Source of the DNA: Natranaeroarchaeum aerophilus
GTDB lineage: Archaea > Halobacteriota > Halobacteria > Halobacteriales > Natronoarchaeaceae
NCBI RefSeq assembly: GCF_023638055.1
Contig: NZ_JAKRVY010000001.1
Span: forward strand, 751,815-815,814
Direction of reading: 5' to 3'
Length of the DNA: 64,000 nucleotides
The position numbers and the translations under genes were made by a program. Below the pieces are notes generated by a model, which searched no databases, was not told the DNA's origin, and saw only the letters and a list, made by a program, of their open reading frames with translations. This document shows positions 20,222 through 28,633 of the stretch, piece by piece; position 1 is the first letter of the stretch; each line of letters opens with the position of its first letter.

Positions 20222-21865
20222 CTACGCCATTGAGAGCGTCCGAACGCGCTGCTCGAGCTCATCGGGTGTCGTTGCAGGATCTGCCGATCGGTCGCCGCGT
20301 CGCGCGACAGCTGTACCGTCTTTCATTCCGGCTGCGTCCGGCACCACGACTTTCTCGTGATCGCCGACGCGAAGTGCGGCGCGGTGCAGGTCCGAACCTG
20401 CGGCATCACCGATGCGGATCGTCAGCGTGTCGTTCAGGAGTCGGGCAGTGACAGAGCCAAACCCGGTTACTTGGGGACCGAACCGGTCGTAGGCACCGGC
20501 GAACGCCTCGACCGTTTTCCGTGTGACATCACGATATCGTTCGTTACCAGTGATGGCATAGAGATCGAGCAACGCGTCGGCCATTTCGACGTTGCCGTCG
20601 AGCGGGCGGAGCGGCCTGTCGAGCAGACCAAGGCCTGCAGCAGGACCATCCCGGAACGAGGACTCGTCGAACAGTTCGTCAATGGCCGCATCGGCGACGG
20701 TTTGGGCGGTCTCAATTGTATCAGCTCCAATCACTTCGTGGGCCGTCACGAGTGCTGCAAGCGTGTGCGCGTGATCTGCAAGCAGGAGCCGTTCGCCGCG
20801 TTCGTCGCCATCAATAAAGTGTAACACCTCTCCGTCGTCGATCAGTTCCTCCCGGAGGTGATCGAGCGCTCGCTCCGCATAGCGACGTGCCCGGTCTTCG
20901 TCCGTGTAGGCGTGGTACGTCAGGAGCGCGTCGACGGCCAGCGCGTTCCGGTCGGCGAAGACTGTCGTATCGACCGGTGGGGCCTCTGCGTCCTCGCGCC
21001 CGGTGGGTTCCAGCGTGTAGTAGCTCGCCCCCTCGCCCGCGGACTGGCTGCCGGCAAAGGCAGCTCCGGTCCACAGAGTCGTCGTCAGGTAGTCGATGGT
21101 GCGCTCTGCGGGCTCGCGGTACTCCTCCTTGCCGGTGTAGAGATAGGCGTTTGCGAACGCTCGCACCAGCGCGGCGTTCGTGTCCAGTAGCTTCTCGTAG
21201 TGGGGATCCGCCCAGTTGCCCTCGGCGGCGTATCTGAAGAAGCCACCGGCGTACTCGTCGAACAGGTTCGCGCTGATCGCACTCAGGGTCCGCTCGGCCT
21301 GCTCGCGCTCGCGTTTGAGCGCGAACTCGACGGTTCGGGGCATCGGGAACTTTGCATTCGTTCCCCAGCCGCCCGCCCGCTCGTCGTAGGTCTCATGGAG
21401 TGCACCGAGAAAGTGGCGTTCGATCTCCTCGCTTATTTGTCCTGCAGGTGGGCTATCGCCGTTGACCGCCCGGGGGACCCGGCCCGCGGAACTGCCCTTT
21501 CCGTCCCACATCTTCCGGACGCTCGTAATTACCTGACGCATCCCGTCGGGCCCGAGATAGCCCGACCCGGTCAGCAGTTCACCCTCGGGCGTCAGAAAGA
21601 CCGTCGAAGGAAACCCACCCATGTTGTACCGCTCGCGAACCCGTGGATGGCGATCGACATCGACCCGCACCGGTACGAAGCCGTCGTTGACGTTTGCGGC
21701 GATGCGTGGCTCACCGTACGTCTCGTGATCCATCTCGTGACACCACGAGCACCACCTCGCCGACAGCGACAGCAAGATTGGCTTGTCCGCCCGGTCCGCA
21801 ATCTCGAACGGCTCCGGCCCCCACTCGTGCCACTCGACACCGGTCTGGGCTGCGTGTTCGTCCAT
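20222..21865 (-). CDS. DUF255 thioredoxin-domain protein (YyaL/SPATA20 family)
   Basis: This 547-residue protein belongs to a family with an N-terminal thioredoxin-like fold and a C-terminal six-hairpin glycosidase-like barrel. The signature SARWCSWCHEMDHETY lies near residues 35-50, with Cys39 and Cys42. MGGFPSTVFLTPEGELLTGS follows near 84-103. No signal peptide is seen, so it is probably cytoplasmic. Its biochemical role is not established in any organism I know. The ATG giving MDEHAAQTGVEWHEWG fits the family start. Upstream it diverges from fxsA. Confidence 0.88.
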   Translation of the reverse strand: MDEHAAQTGVEWHEWGPEPFEIADRADKPILLSLSARWCSWCHEMDHETYGEPRIAANVNDGFVPVRVDVDRHPRVRERYNMGGFPSTVFLTPEGELLTGSGYLGPDGMRQVITSVRKMWDGKGSSAGRVPRAVNGDSPPAGQISEEIERHFLGALHETYDERAGGWGTNAKFPMPRTVEFALKREREQAERTLSAISANLFDEYAGGFFRYAAEGNWADPHYEKLLDTNAALVRAFANAYLYTGKEEYREPAERTIDYLTTTLWTGAAFAGSQSAGEGASYYTLEPTGREDAEAPPVDTTVFADRNALAVDALLTYHAYTDEDRARRYAERALDHLREELIDDGEVLHFIDGDERGERLLLADHAHTLAALVTAHEVIGADTIETAQTVADAAIDELFDESSFRDGPAAGLGLLDRPLRPLDGNVEMADALLDLYAITGNERYRDVTRKTVEAFAGAYDRFGPQVTGFGSVTARLLNDTLTIRIGDAAGSDLHRAALRVGDHEKVVVPDAAGMKDGTAVARRGDRSADPATTPDELEQRVRTLSMA

Positions 21866-21953
21866 GCGGGCCGCTACGCCGCCGCGAGGGTAAGGGCTTC
21901 GGGACCGGTCCGGAGTGTTAAGCGTTTTTACCGCGGAGCCGCTATCAGTGTGT

Positions 21954-22571
21954 ATGTTCAAGCGGATTCTGGCCCTGTTGATGCTCATCCCGCTCCTGGA
22001 CTCGGTGTTGCTGGTCGCACTGGGCATCTTCTGGGTCAGCTGGATCGGCGGGCTCGAGATCGTCCTGCTGGTCGTCTTGACAGCCCTGATCGGTACCCTC
22101 GCGGTACACGCCGAAGGTAAGCGAACAATCCGGAAGCTTCAGCGCTCCCTTCGGGCTGGCGACGTCCCGACGAACCAGCTGATCGACGGGGGCTTCCTGA
22201 TCGCCGCCGGAGCCTTCCTGCTCACGCCGGGACTCGTAACCGACCTTATCGGCTTCCTGCTCGTGATCCCGCCGACACGGATCGCCATCAGAGCCGTGGT
22301 CAAGAAGTTCGTCATCGTCCCCTATATCGACAAGCAGACCGGCGGCTTCGCCACCGGAAACGTCTACACCTTCGGGTTCCCCGGGGACACGAACGAAGGG
22401 CCAGGCCCAGCACAGGCCGGGAATCCGTTCGACATCGACGGGGGATCGGGTGGCGCTGACGATTCCTTCGATACGAATCCACGGTCCGACGGGGGCGACG
22501 ACGTATACGACCTCGGCGACGACTCCTACGATGTCGAGTTCGACGAATCCGGAGAGTCGCCGGATCGCTAG
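21954..22571 (+). CDS. fxsA: FxsA-family membrane protein
   Basis: This 205-residue protein has three to four hydrophobic segments in its first 110 residues, with the FxsA pattern FLLTPGLVTDLIGFLLVIPPTR near residues 85-106. A disordered, Asp/Gly-rich cytoplasmic tail fills the last 75 residues. In E. coli FxsA modifies exclusion of phage T7; the archaeal role is unknown. A TATA-like GTTAAGC lies about 38 bases upstream of the ATG. tRNA-Ile follows downstream. Confidence 0.85.
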   Translation: MFKRILALLMLIPLLDSVLLVALGIFWVSWIGGLEIVLLVVLTALIGTLAVHAEGKRTIRKLQRSLRAGDVPTNQLIDGGFLIAAGAFLLTPGLVTDLIGFLLVIPPTRIAIRAVVKKFVIVPYIDKQTGGFATGNVYTFGFPGDTNEGPGPAQAGNPFDIDGGSGGADDSFDTNPRSDGGDDVYDLGDDSYDVEFDESGESPDR

Positions 22572-22661
22572 CGATACCGCAGGAGGGCGTCACCCCCTGA
22601 CAGGGCCCCGGGAGAAGGAAACGCTTAAACACACAAGCCAACTACCCGATAATGCGTTCGC

Positions 22662-22735
22662 GGGCCAATAGCTCAATCAGGTTGAGCGCTCGGCTGATAA
22701 CCGGGAGGTTCGCGGTTCAAATCCGCGTTGGCCCA
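22662..22735 (+). tRNA. tRNA-Ile (anticodon GAU)
   Basis: The 74-base sequence folds into a complete cloverleaf. The acceptor stem is GGGCCAA/TTGGCCC with discriminator A, the D loop contains GCTCAATCAGGTTGAGC, the anticodon loop is CTGATAA with anticodon GAT, and the T arm is GCGGTTCAAATCCGC. There is no intron, and CCA is not encoded. A TATA-like GCTTAAAC lies about 35 bases upstream, and AAAATTTT follows directly as a likely stop signal. Confidence 0.96.
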
Positions 22736-22904
22736 TCAAAATTTTAACCGGTCTTTGGTCGGTAGAAAAACGGCGTTACAATCCGTCAGCACGTCGTTTA
22801 TCCACAAATTCAGTTTTCGAAAATCGGACCGCTGAGTTTGTCCCATCATATTCTATCCCGGTGGTCCGCGCCCTCTGGCGATTGGGATTAGCCGAAATTG
22901 AGGG

Positions 22905-23123
22905 GTGGTCGGCGTGTTGAAGCTCGTCGAGAGCGACGAGTCCCCCACCTGCCGGAACTGTGGCGCCCACGTCACAGAGGACTTCCGGCGCGTGTTCGGT
23001 GACGAGGATCACGTCGCCCACCGCTGTCGTGAGTGCGATACCAGCCGCACCAGTCGCAGACCAACAGGGGCATCCACGTCGGCGCTGGCGAGCGCGGTCG
23101 CCCAGATGCGCCGGAAACGGTGA
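22905..23123 (+). CDS. small zinc-finger protein (DUF7563-like)
   Basis: This protein of up to 72 residues carries two CxxC pairs, CRNCGAHVTEDFRRVFGD and HRCRECDTSRT, giving a likely four-cysteine zinc site. The arrangement recalls the tiny haloarchaeal DUF7563 family of unknown function. There is no ATG start; several GTG or TTG codons between 22905 and 22920 could serve, so the N-terminus is uncertain. The C-terminal third is basic and rich in Ser/Ala/Arg. It stands alone between the tRNA and nadA. Confidence 0.65.
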   Translation: MVGVLKLVESDESPTCRNCGAHVTEDFRRVFGDEDHVAHRCRECDTSRTSRRPTGASTSALASAVAQMRRKR

Positions 23124-23234
23124 AAGGTATCGTACTCCACAACCGATCACACGTACTTGCCCAGTGACCAGTCTGCAGATATCTGGGCTCCGCTATCGCT
23201 CCCAGGTTCTTGAAAGCACCCAAAGATAGTAATT

Positions 23235-23251
23235 GAAAAGAAAATCTTTTC
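23235..23251. promoter_or_regulatory. dyad operator candidate upstream of nadA
   Basis: GAAAAGA-AAA-TCTTTTC is a perfect inverted repeat with 7-base arms, 52 bases before the nadA start codon. No hairpin-terminator role makes sense at this place (low GC, and the gene ahead is short). It is a candidate binding site of a dimeric repressor of NAD synthesis. The regulator is not identifiable in this window. Confidence 0.45.
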
Positions 23252-23303
23252 ATAGACCAGCTCTGAAGTTCGTAGTAATCACTGGTGTCAGTTAGTGCCA
23301 CGA

Positions 23304-24434
23304 ATGGAAACTGCAAACATCGATACCGACTTGAGTCTCTTCAAATACGACAACCTCGAACAGTTACCCGAACAGTACCGGGAACTGGACGAATCCGAAC
23401 GGACTGACCGGATTGAGGCTGCATTGGCCGAGTTGGGCGACGATGTCGTGATCCTCGGACACAACTATCAGCGCCGGGAGATCGTTGAACACGCCGATTT
23501 CATCGGTGATTCCTACCAGCTCTCGAAAGAAGCGGCGAACGCTGACGCCGAGTACGTAATCTTCGGCGGCGTGACGTTCATGGCCGAGAGCGCGGACATC
23601 ATCACTGACGACGAGCAAACTGTTATCCTCCCGAGCATGGAAGCGTCCTGCCCGATGGCCGGGATGGCAGAAGCCCTGCAGGTCGACGCCGCGTGGGCCG
23701 AGATCACGGCGGCTGCACCCGACGAGGAGATCATCCCGATCACGTATATGAACTCCTACGCGGATCTGAAGGCGTTTACCGCCGAGCATGGCGGCGCGAT
23801 CTGTACGTCCTCGAACGCCCATCTTGTCTTCGAGTGGGCCCTAGAGAAGGGGGACAAAGTACTGTTCCTGCCCGACAAACACCTCGGCGAGAACACGGCT
23901 CACCGACTGGGCCTCGAAGACGAGACCGCCGACTGGGATCCGTGGGATCCCGAGGGAAAAGACGCCGAGGAGGTGGCAGAAAGCGACATCATCCTCTGGG
24001 ATGGCTACTGCCAGGTCCACGAGAGGTTCCGCGAACACCACATCGAGAAGATGCGCGAGGACAATCCCGCGGCGAACGTCGTGGTGCACCCGGAGTGTCG
24101 CCGCGAGGTCGTCGAAGCCGCGGACGTCGTCGGCTCGACGAGTACGATCTGTGAGGTCGTCGAGGAGGCCGATCCCGGCGACACCTGGGCGATCGGAACA
24201 GAGATTCATCTGGCGAACCACCTCGATCGCTGGTATCCCGAGGTGAACGTCCTTCCACTGTGTGGCGACGCCTGTATGGACTGTAACGCGATGCGCCAGA
24301 TCGACCCGAACTACCTGACGTGGGTGCTCGAAGAGCTTGTCGAGGGGCGTGAGCGCAACGTCATCGAGGTGGCAGAGCGGGAGAAAGAGCTCGCCGAAGT
24401 GGCGATGAACCGGATGCTGGAGCTACAGGGGTGA
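23304..24434 (+). CDS. nadA: quinolinate synthase
   Basis: This 376-residue [4Fe-4S] enzyme condenses iminoaspartate with dihydroxyacetone phosphate to quinolinate. Candidate cluster ligands are Cys116 (MEASCPMAGMAEA), Cys265 (VHPECRREVVEAADVVGSTS) and one of Cys320, 324 or 327 in LCGDACMDCNAM. VILGHNYQRREI and ADFIGDSYQLS near the N-terminus are the usual substrate loops. ATG at 23304 is preferred over a GTG three codons earlier. It heads the nadA-nadB-nadC operon. Confidence 0.95.
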   Translation: METANIDTDLSLFKYDNLEQLPEQYRELDESERTDRIEAALAELGDDVVILGHNYQRREIVEHADFIGDSYQLSKEAANADAEYVIFGGVTFMAESADIITDDEQTVILPSMEASCPMAGMAEALQVDAAWAEITAAAPDEEIIPITYMNSYADLKAFTAEHGGAICTSSNAHLVFEWALEKGDKVLFLPDKHLGENTAHRLGLEDETADWDPWDPEGKDAEEVAESDIILWDGYCQVHERFREHHIEKMREDNPAANVVVHPECRREVVEAADVVGSTSTICEVVEEADPGDTWAIGTEIHLANHLDRWYPEVNVLPLCGDACMDCNAMRQIDPNYLTWVLEELVEGRERNVIEVAEREKELAEVAMNRMLELQG

Positions 24435-24437
24435 ACA

Positions 24438-26021
24438 ATGTCGGACCACACCACTGCGGACGTGCTTGTCGTCGGTACCGGCATCGCGGGCTGTGCCGCG
24501 GCGCTCGCGGCCGCACGCGGGGGAAGCCACGTGCTGGTCGCAACGAAAGCCGAACGTCCCGAAGACGCCAGCACCGACTGGGCACAGGGGGGCATCGCCG
24601 TCTCGCGGGACGATCCCGATGGGTTCAAACGCGATATTCTGGCGGCAAGCAGTAATACCGCGGATCCCGACGCCGTCGACGTCCTCGTGGAGAACGCCAA
24701 TGACGCCGTCGAGGACGTCCTGCTGGAGACGCTCGGGGTCGAGTTCGATATGGCTGGTGGAGAGTTCGATTCGCTGGGCGACGACTGGGACTACGGGCGC
24801 GAAGCGGCTCACTCCGAGAACCGGATCCTGCACGTTAACGCCGAGACGGGTACACACATTCTCCGACCCCTTCTATCCTATCTCGACGACCACGAGCGCG
24901 TACAGATCATGGAGGACACCGCCGCGCTCGATCTGATCACCCACGAAGGGCGCGTCCACGGCGTCCAGCTGGACCGGACACCAGACGGGGAGCGTTCACG
25001 GACCGGCTACCCCGTCTTCGCCGGATCGACCATCCTCGCGACTGGTGGGATCGGATCGCTGTACCCACACTCGACGAATCCAGCGGGTTCGACCGGCGAT
25101 GGGATCGGGATGGCCGCGCTCGCCGGCGCGGACGTCGCCGACATGGAGTACGTCCAGTTCCACCCGACCGCGCTCGATGAGACGGTATCGGGCGTGACCG
25201 ATGCGGCGGACAACGACACGATTGAGACAGTCCTGATTAGCGAGGCCGTCCGCGGCGAGGGTGCACACCTCATCAACGGCGAGGACGAGCGGTTCATGCC
25301 CGGGGTTCACGAGGACGCCGAACTCGCCGCGCGTGATGTGGTTGCACGTGCGGTCGCACGCGAGCGTGACGAAACCGGCGAGGTCCGACTTGACGTCTCG
25401 ATGTTCGACTTCGCCGAGCAGTTCCCCGATCTCGCCGAGCGCTGCGAACGGCGCGGCGTGGATCTCGACGCTGGCATCCCTGTCACGCCCTGCCAGCACT
25501 TCCTCTGTGGCGGCATCGCAGTCGACGACCGCGGTCGGGCCAGCCTCGACCGACTGTTCGCCGTCGGCGAGTGTGCCCGAACCGGCGTCCACGGTGCGAA
25601 CCGACTGGCCTCGACCAGCCTGCTCGAAGGGCTGGTCTGGGGGCTCCGGACCGGCGAGACGGCGACTGGCAACGAGCCACAGCCGATCGAGGCCGCCGAC
25701 CTGCTCGACAGCGACCCGGACCTCCCGCCACGTTTCGCCGCCGAGAAGTTCACGCGCCTGCGTCGCGTGATGGGCGAGCACGTCGGCCTGCGTCGCGAGT
25801 CCGAGGGGCTCGCACGCGCTGCCGCCGTTCTACGCCGACTCAAGGGAGAGGTCGACGCATACGTCCGAACGCGAACCGCGAGGGATCTGTACGAACTCCG
25901 GCACGCGAGCGTCACTGCATTGCTGATCGCGCGCGCCGCTGCTGAAAACGAGCGCTCTGTGGGCTGTCACTATCTCGTCGACGAGCCCACCGAATCGGCT
26001 GCGACACTCGCGGACGACTGA
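24438..26021 (+). CDS. nadB: L-aspartate oxidase
   Basis: This 527-residue FAD enzyme oxidises aspartate to iminoaspartate for NadA. The dinucleotide motif LVVGTGIAGCAAALAAARGG is near residues 10-29, TDWAQGGIAV near 46-55, and GANRLASTSLLEGLVWG near 387-403. It resembles the succinate dehydrogenase flavoprotein fold, with the shorter C-terminus of aspartate oxidases. It starts three bases after nadA, and its stop overlaps the nadC start (TGATG), so all three are cotranscribed. Confidence 0.95.
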   Translation: MSDHTTADVLVVGTGIAGCAAALAAARGGSHVLVATKAERPEDASTDWAQGGIAVSRDDPDGFKRDILAASSNTADPDAVDVLVENANDAVEDVLLETLGVEFDMAGGEFDSLGDDWDYGREAAHSENRILHVNAETGTHILRPLLSYLDDHERVQIMEDTAALDLITHEGRVHGVQLDRTPDGERSRTGYPVFAGSTILATGGIGSLYPHSTNPAGSTGDGIGMAALAGADVADMEYVQFHPTALDETVSGVTDAADNDTIETVLISEAVRGEGAHLINGEDERFMPGVHEDAELAARDVVARAVARERDETGEVRLDVSMFDFAEQFPDLAERCERRGVDLDAGIPVTPCQHFLCGGIAVDDRGRASLDRLFAVGECARTGVHGANRLASTSLLEGLVWGLRTGETATGNEPQPIEAADLLDSDPDLPPRFAAEKFTRLRRVMGEHVGLRRESEGLARAAAVLRRLKGEVDAYVRTRTARDLYELRHASVTALLIARAAAENERSVGCHYLVDEPTESAATLADD

Positions 26022-26845
26022 TGATCACCGACTCACAGATCGAAGGCTGGCTGCGGGAAGATCTGGGCCATCACGACGTGACGAATGGGGTGCCCGGCCG
26101 GACAGCCGGTCGTCTCGTCGCAAAAGAAGCGGGTGTTATCGCTGGACTCGACGCCGCTCGCGCGGTCTTCGTGTACCTCGACGTCGACGTCACGGAATCG
26201 CTGGAGGATGGCGAGCGAATCGAACCGGGCGATCAGGTCCTCGCAGTCGAAGGACCCGCCCGCGACGTCCTGCGTGGCGAGCGCGTCGCCGTGAACATCG
26301 CTGGCCACGCCTCGGGCATCGCCACGAAGACGCGTCGAGCGGTCGAGCGTGCCGCGGCTGTAGTCGGGGCGGAAACGGCCCCGGAGATTGCGGCGACCCG
26401 CAAAACGACGCCGGGCCTCCGCGGGATCGAAAAACGCGCAGTAGTCGCGGGCGGTGGCGATACCCACCGCCTCGATCTCTCGCATATGGTGATGGTGAAG
26501 GACAACCAGATCGCGGAGCTGGGCCTCGAAGGGGCCATCGAGCGCTTCGACGACCGGACTTCCTTCGCCACGAAGATCGACGTCGAAGTCGAACGCGTCG
26601 GAGACGCCCCACGAGCCGCGGAGGCCGGAGCCGATATCGTCCTGCTGGACAACATGACGCCCGCCGAGACCAGCGAGGCCGTCAACCTGCTGGCAGAGTA
26701 CGACGGCGTCCTCGCCGAGGCGTCGGGCGGCATCGGCGTCGATGACATCCCGGCGTACGCGACAACTGGCGTCGATATCATCTCTATGGGCGCGTTGACC
26801 CACAGCGCGCCCGCGCTCGATCTGTCCTTTCGGACGGGGCAGTGA
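26021..26845 (+). CDS. nadC: nicotinate-nucleotide pyrophosphorylase (carboxylating)
   Basis: This 274-residue quinolinate phosphoribosyltransferase makes nicotinate mononucleotide from quinolinate and PRPP. Family motifs are ATRKTTPGLRGIEKRAVVAG near residues 125-144, THRLDLSHMVMVKDNQ near 148-163, IVLLDNM near 206-212 and EASGGI near 231-236. It closes the operon. NAD kinase is found elsewhere in this window, on its own. Confidence 0.95.
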   Translation: MITDSQIEGWLREDLGHHDVTNGVPGRTAGRLVAKEAGVIAGLDAARAVFVYLDVDVTESLEDGERIEPGDQVLAVEGPARDVLRGERVAVNIAGHASGIATKTRRAVERAAAVVGAETAPEIAATRKTTPGLRGIEKRAVVAGGGDTHRLDLSHMVMVKDNQIAELGLEGAIERFDDRTSFATKIDVEVERVGDAPRAAEAGADIVLLDNMTPAETSEAVNLLAEYDGVLAEASGGIGVDDIPAYATTGVDIISMGALTHSAPALDLSFRTGQ

Positions 26846-26910
26846 TAATCATATTCTGCCATATCTGGTTAAGTTGAAAAGAACTATAATGGAATATAAA
26901 TTACAGATCC

Positions 26911-27087
26911 ATGATGTCAGCACAAGCCTCCAAAAATAATATACTCTCTGTATATACTGGAATTGGAATTCTACTGTTCTCTATTAATCTGGTCATCATT
27001 GGAGTGAGTATCGAGGAATTCCTTCTTTTAACCATTGTAGGCATGGTACTATCCCTTTGTGGACTTCTCATCGTGATATTGTCCTGA
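26911..27087 (+). CDS. small two-helix membrane protein, unknown
   Basis: This 58-residue frame starts with ATGATG. After a short polar head (MMSAQASKNN) it has two hydrophobic segments, about residues 15-32 and 37-57, separated by SIEE. It is clearly more AT-rich than the genes around it. Short two-helix membrane proteins are common in haloarchaea, but I cannot assign a family. No homology evidence is available, so it may also be a decayed or spurious frame. Confidence 0.5.
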   Translation: MMSAQASKNNILSVYTGIGILLFSINLVIIGVSIEEFLLLTIVGMVLSLCGLLIVILS

Positions 27088-27162
27088 ACTGTGGACTATT
27101 CTTCGATAGTTTCGGACCGGTGAGTGAACCATTCCTGGTCGTCTATCGGTTCGAATACATAA

Positions 27163-27339
27163 ACCCCCGACGACGACATCGCCGAGATGATCGTCGGCGG
27201 GGGCGATCCGGAGCCGTATATTGATCAGATCGACGCCTTCGCCGATGCGGGCTACGATCACGTCTACATCCACCAGATCGGACCGGAGCAGGAGGGGTTC
27301 ATCGAGTTCGCACGCGAGGAGTTGCTGCCGAAGTTCTGA
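27163..27339 (+). pseudogene. C-terminal remnant of an F420-dependent LLM-class oxidoreductase
   Basis: Fifty-eight residues directly after an in-frame TAA read TPDDDIAEMIVGGGDPEPYI and then AGYDHVYIHQIGPEQEGF before LLPKF and a stop. This is the usual C-terminus of the TIGR03557-type F420-dependent oxidoreductases, which are about 320 residues long. Nothing matching the rest of such an enzyme is visible upstream in any frame. An internal ATG at 27187 could start a 50-residue peptide, but the lack of the barrel makes this a deletion remnant. Confidence 0.7.
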
Positions 27340-27355
27340 TCGAGTTCGTCGGACC

Positions 27356-27365
27356 GTTTATATAC
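27356..27365 (+). promoter_or_regulatory. TATA box of the pilin-like gene
   Basis: GTTTATATAC is an excellent haloarchaeal TATA element about 28 bases before the ATG of the next gene, predicting a leaderless transcript. Confidence 0.65.
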
Positions 27366-27386
27366 GATTGGGCGGCCAGCCCCGCC

Positions 27387-27833
27387 ATGCGACTCGAAGC
27401 CTTCCGGTCGGACGACCGGGCGATCGAGGGACTGCCGATCAGACTCGTCATCGCCATCGTAGTTGGCGTGGCGAGTCTGTCAATCATGATGTCGATGCTC
27501 TCGGGCGTCGGGACGCTCGGAACGACCGAACTCGACGTCGAACCCGACGAGGAGGTGATCGAGACGGGGTACAACTCGGTCGATCTGACGGTAATCGACG
27601 ATCAGGGCGATCCAGTCGAGGGCGCGACAGTGATCGTCTCCAGTGGGACCGCGAACATCGATGGGGTTGTAAACGAGGAATCGGACGCCGATGGCGAAGC
27701 CACAGTCGGCATATCGCCGGAGCTCCGGGACAATCAGGACAAGGGCACCCTGGAGATCGACATCAATCCGCCAGCAGGAACCGAGTACGAGGACCAGCGC
27801 GAGAATACGGAGCTACTGGTGATCGACGACTAG
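27387..27833 (+). CDS. pilin-like secreted protein with carboxypeptidase-regulatory-like fold
   Basis: This 148-residue protein has a short charged head ending in DDRAIEGLP, then one hydrophobic helix (IRLVIAIVVGVASLSIMM, residues 19-36). That is the pattern of haloarchaeal type IV pilin-like or signal-anchored proteins. The rest looks like a small beta-sandwich with VIDDQGDPVEGATVIVSS, as in carboxypeptidase-regulatory or DUF7382-type domains. It is probably displayed on the outer face of the membrane. Its stop overlaps that of the convergent methyltransferase gene in CTAG. Confidence 0.7.
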   Translation: MRLEAFRSDDRAIEGLPIRLVIAIVVGVASLSIMMSMLSGVGTLGTTELDVEPDEEVIETGYNSVDLTVIDDQGDPVEGATVIVSSGTANIDGVVNEESDADGEATVGISPELRDNQDKGTLEIDINPPAGTEYEDQRENTELLVIDD

Positions 27834-28567
27834 ACGCCGTCCCAGTCGATCCACTCGCGCTCCCAGCAGTGACGCGACTGAGCGGCGCGCTCTGCGTGCT
27901 CACGGTCCTCGCGAGCGGTTCGGTTGCGCTCGATGGCATCGGCCTGTTCGCCCTCGACGAGCAGCGGCGCGAACGCCACCGTACCGTGTTCCTCGACATC
28001 GCCACTGCTCTCGATGACGGTGAGCCGCTGGGTGGCGTTGCCCTGCGGTAAGACGAGTTTCCCCTCGGGAGCGAGCTGATCCAACAGGGCTGGTGGCGGT
28101 CGTACTGCCGCCGCTTCCAGCAGGATCCGGTCGTAGGGCGCGTACTCGGGGAGGCCGTCAGCACCGTCACGGCAGTCGACCAGCACCTCACCGTGACCCG
28201 CCGCAGCGAGGTTCTCGCGGGCGGCGTACACCAGCGAGCGGGTGATATCGACCGCGTGAACGCTTCGCCCATCGACGATCTCGGCGAGCACAGCGGCGGT
28301 GTAGCCGACGCCGACGCCGACGACCAGCACCGAGTGACCCGGCCTGACATCGACCAGTTCGAGCAGTCTGGCCGCTTCGCTCGGCGAGAGAACGCGTGTG
28401 CCGTGCTCCTGATGGGAGATATCGGCGTAGGCCGCCCGATCGGCGTCGACGAACTCGTGGCGCGGAACCTCCCGCATCGCGAGCCCTACCTGTTCGCTCC
28501 GGACAACGGCCTTGGCCTCGTGTTCGAGGCTGTCGACCATGTCGTCTCGGAGTACCGCGGGTTCCAT
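27830..28567 (-). CDS. degenerate protein-L-isoaspartate O-methyltransferase paralogue
   Basis: This 245-residue protein aligns with the PCMT family from VPRHEFVDADRAAY near residue 34 onward. However, the catalytic loop that reads PLPIGDDQTISAPH in the neighbouring paralogue is here SHQEHGTRVLSPSE, and the SAM-binding LEIGTGCGYHAAV is VVGVGVGYTAAVLAEI. It probably binds SAM but may not repair isoaspartate. It lies 66 bases downstream of the canonical gene in the same direction and probably arose by duplication. The ATG giving MEPAVLRDDMVDSLEH was chosen. Confidence 0.8.
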   Translation of the reverse strand: MEPAVLRDDMVDSLEHEAKAVVRSEQVGLAMREVPRHEFVDADRAAYADISHQEHGTRVLSPSEAARLLELVDVRPGHSVLVVGVGVGYTAAVLAEIVDGRSVHAVDITRSLVYAARENLAAAGHGEVLVDCRDGADGLPEYAPYDRILLEAAAVRPPPALLDQLAPEGKLVLPQGNATQRLTVIESSGDVEEHGTVAFAPLLVEGEQADAIERNRTAREDREHAERAAQSRHCWEREWIDWDGV

Positions 28568-28633
28568 GTCTCCGGATTCGTTCCGGAACGTAATCAATCG
28601 CGCGGCTGGCGGGCGGGATAGTTCGGTGTCGGG

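Noticed and set aside
22905-23123. Small zinc protein as part of the nadABC operon
   Set aside because: It is separated by 180 bases with its own dyad and AT-rich promoter-like DNA before nadA.
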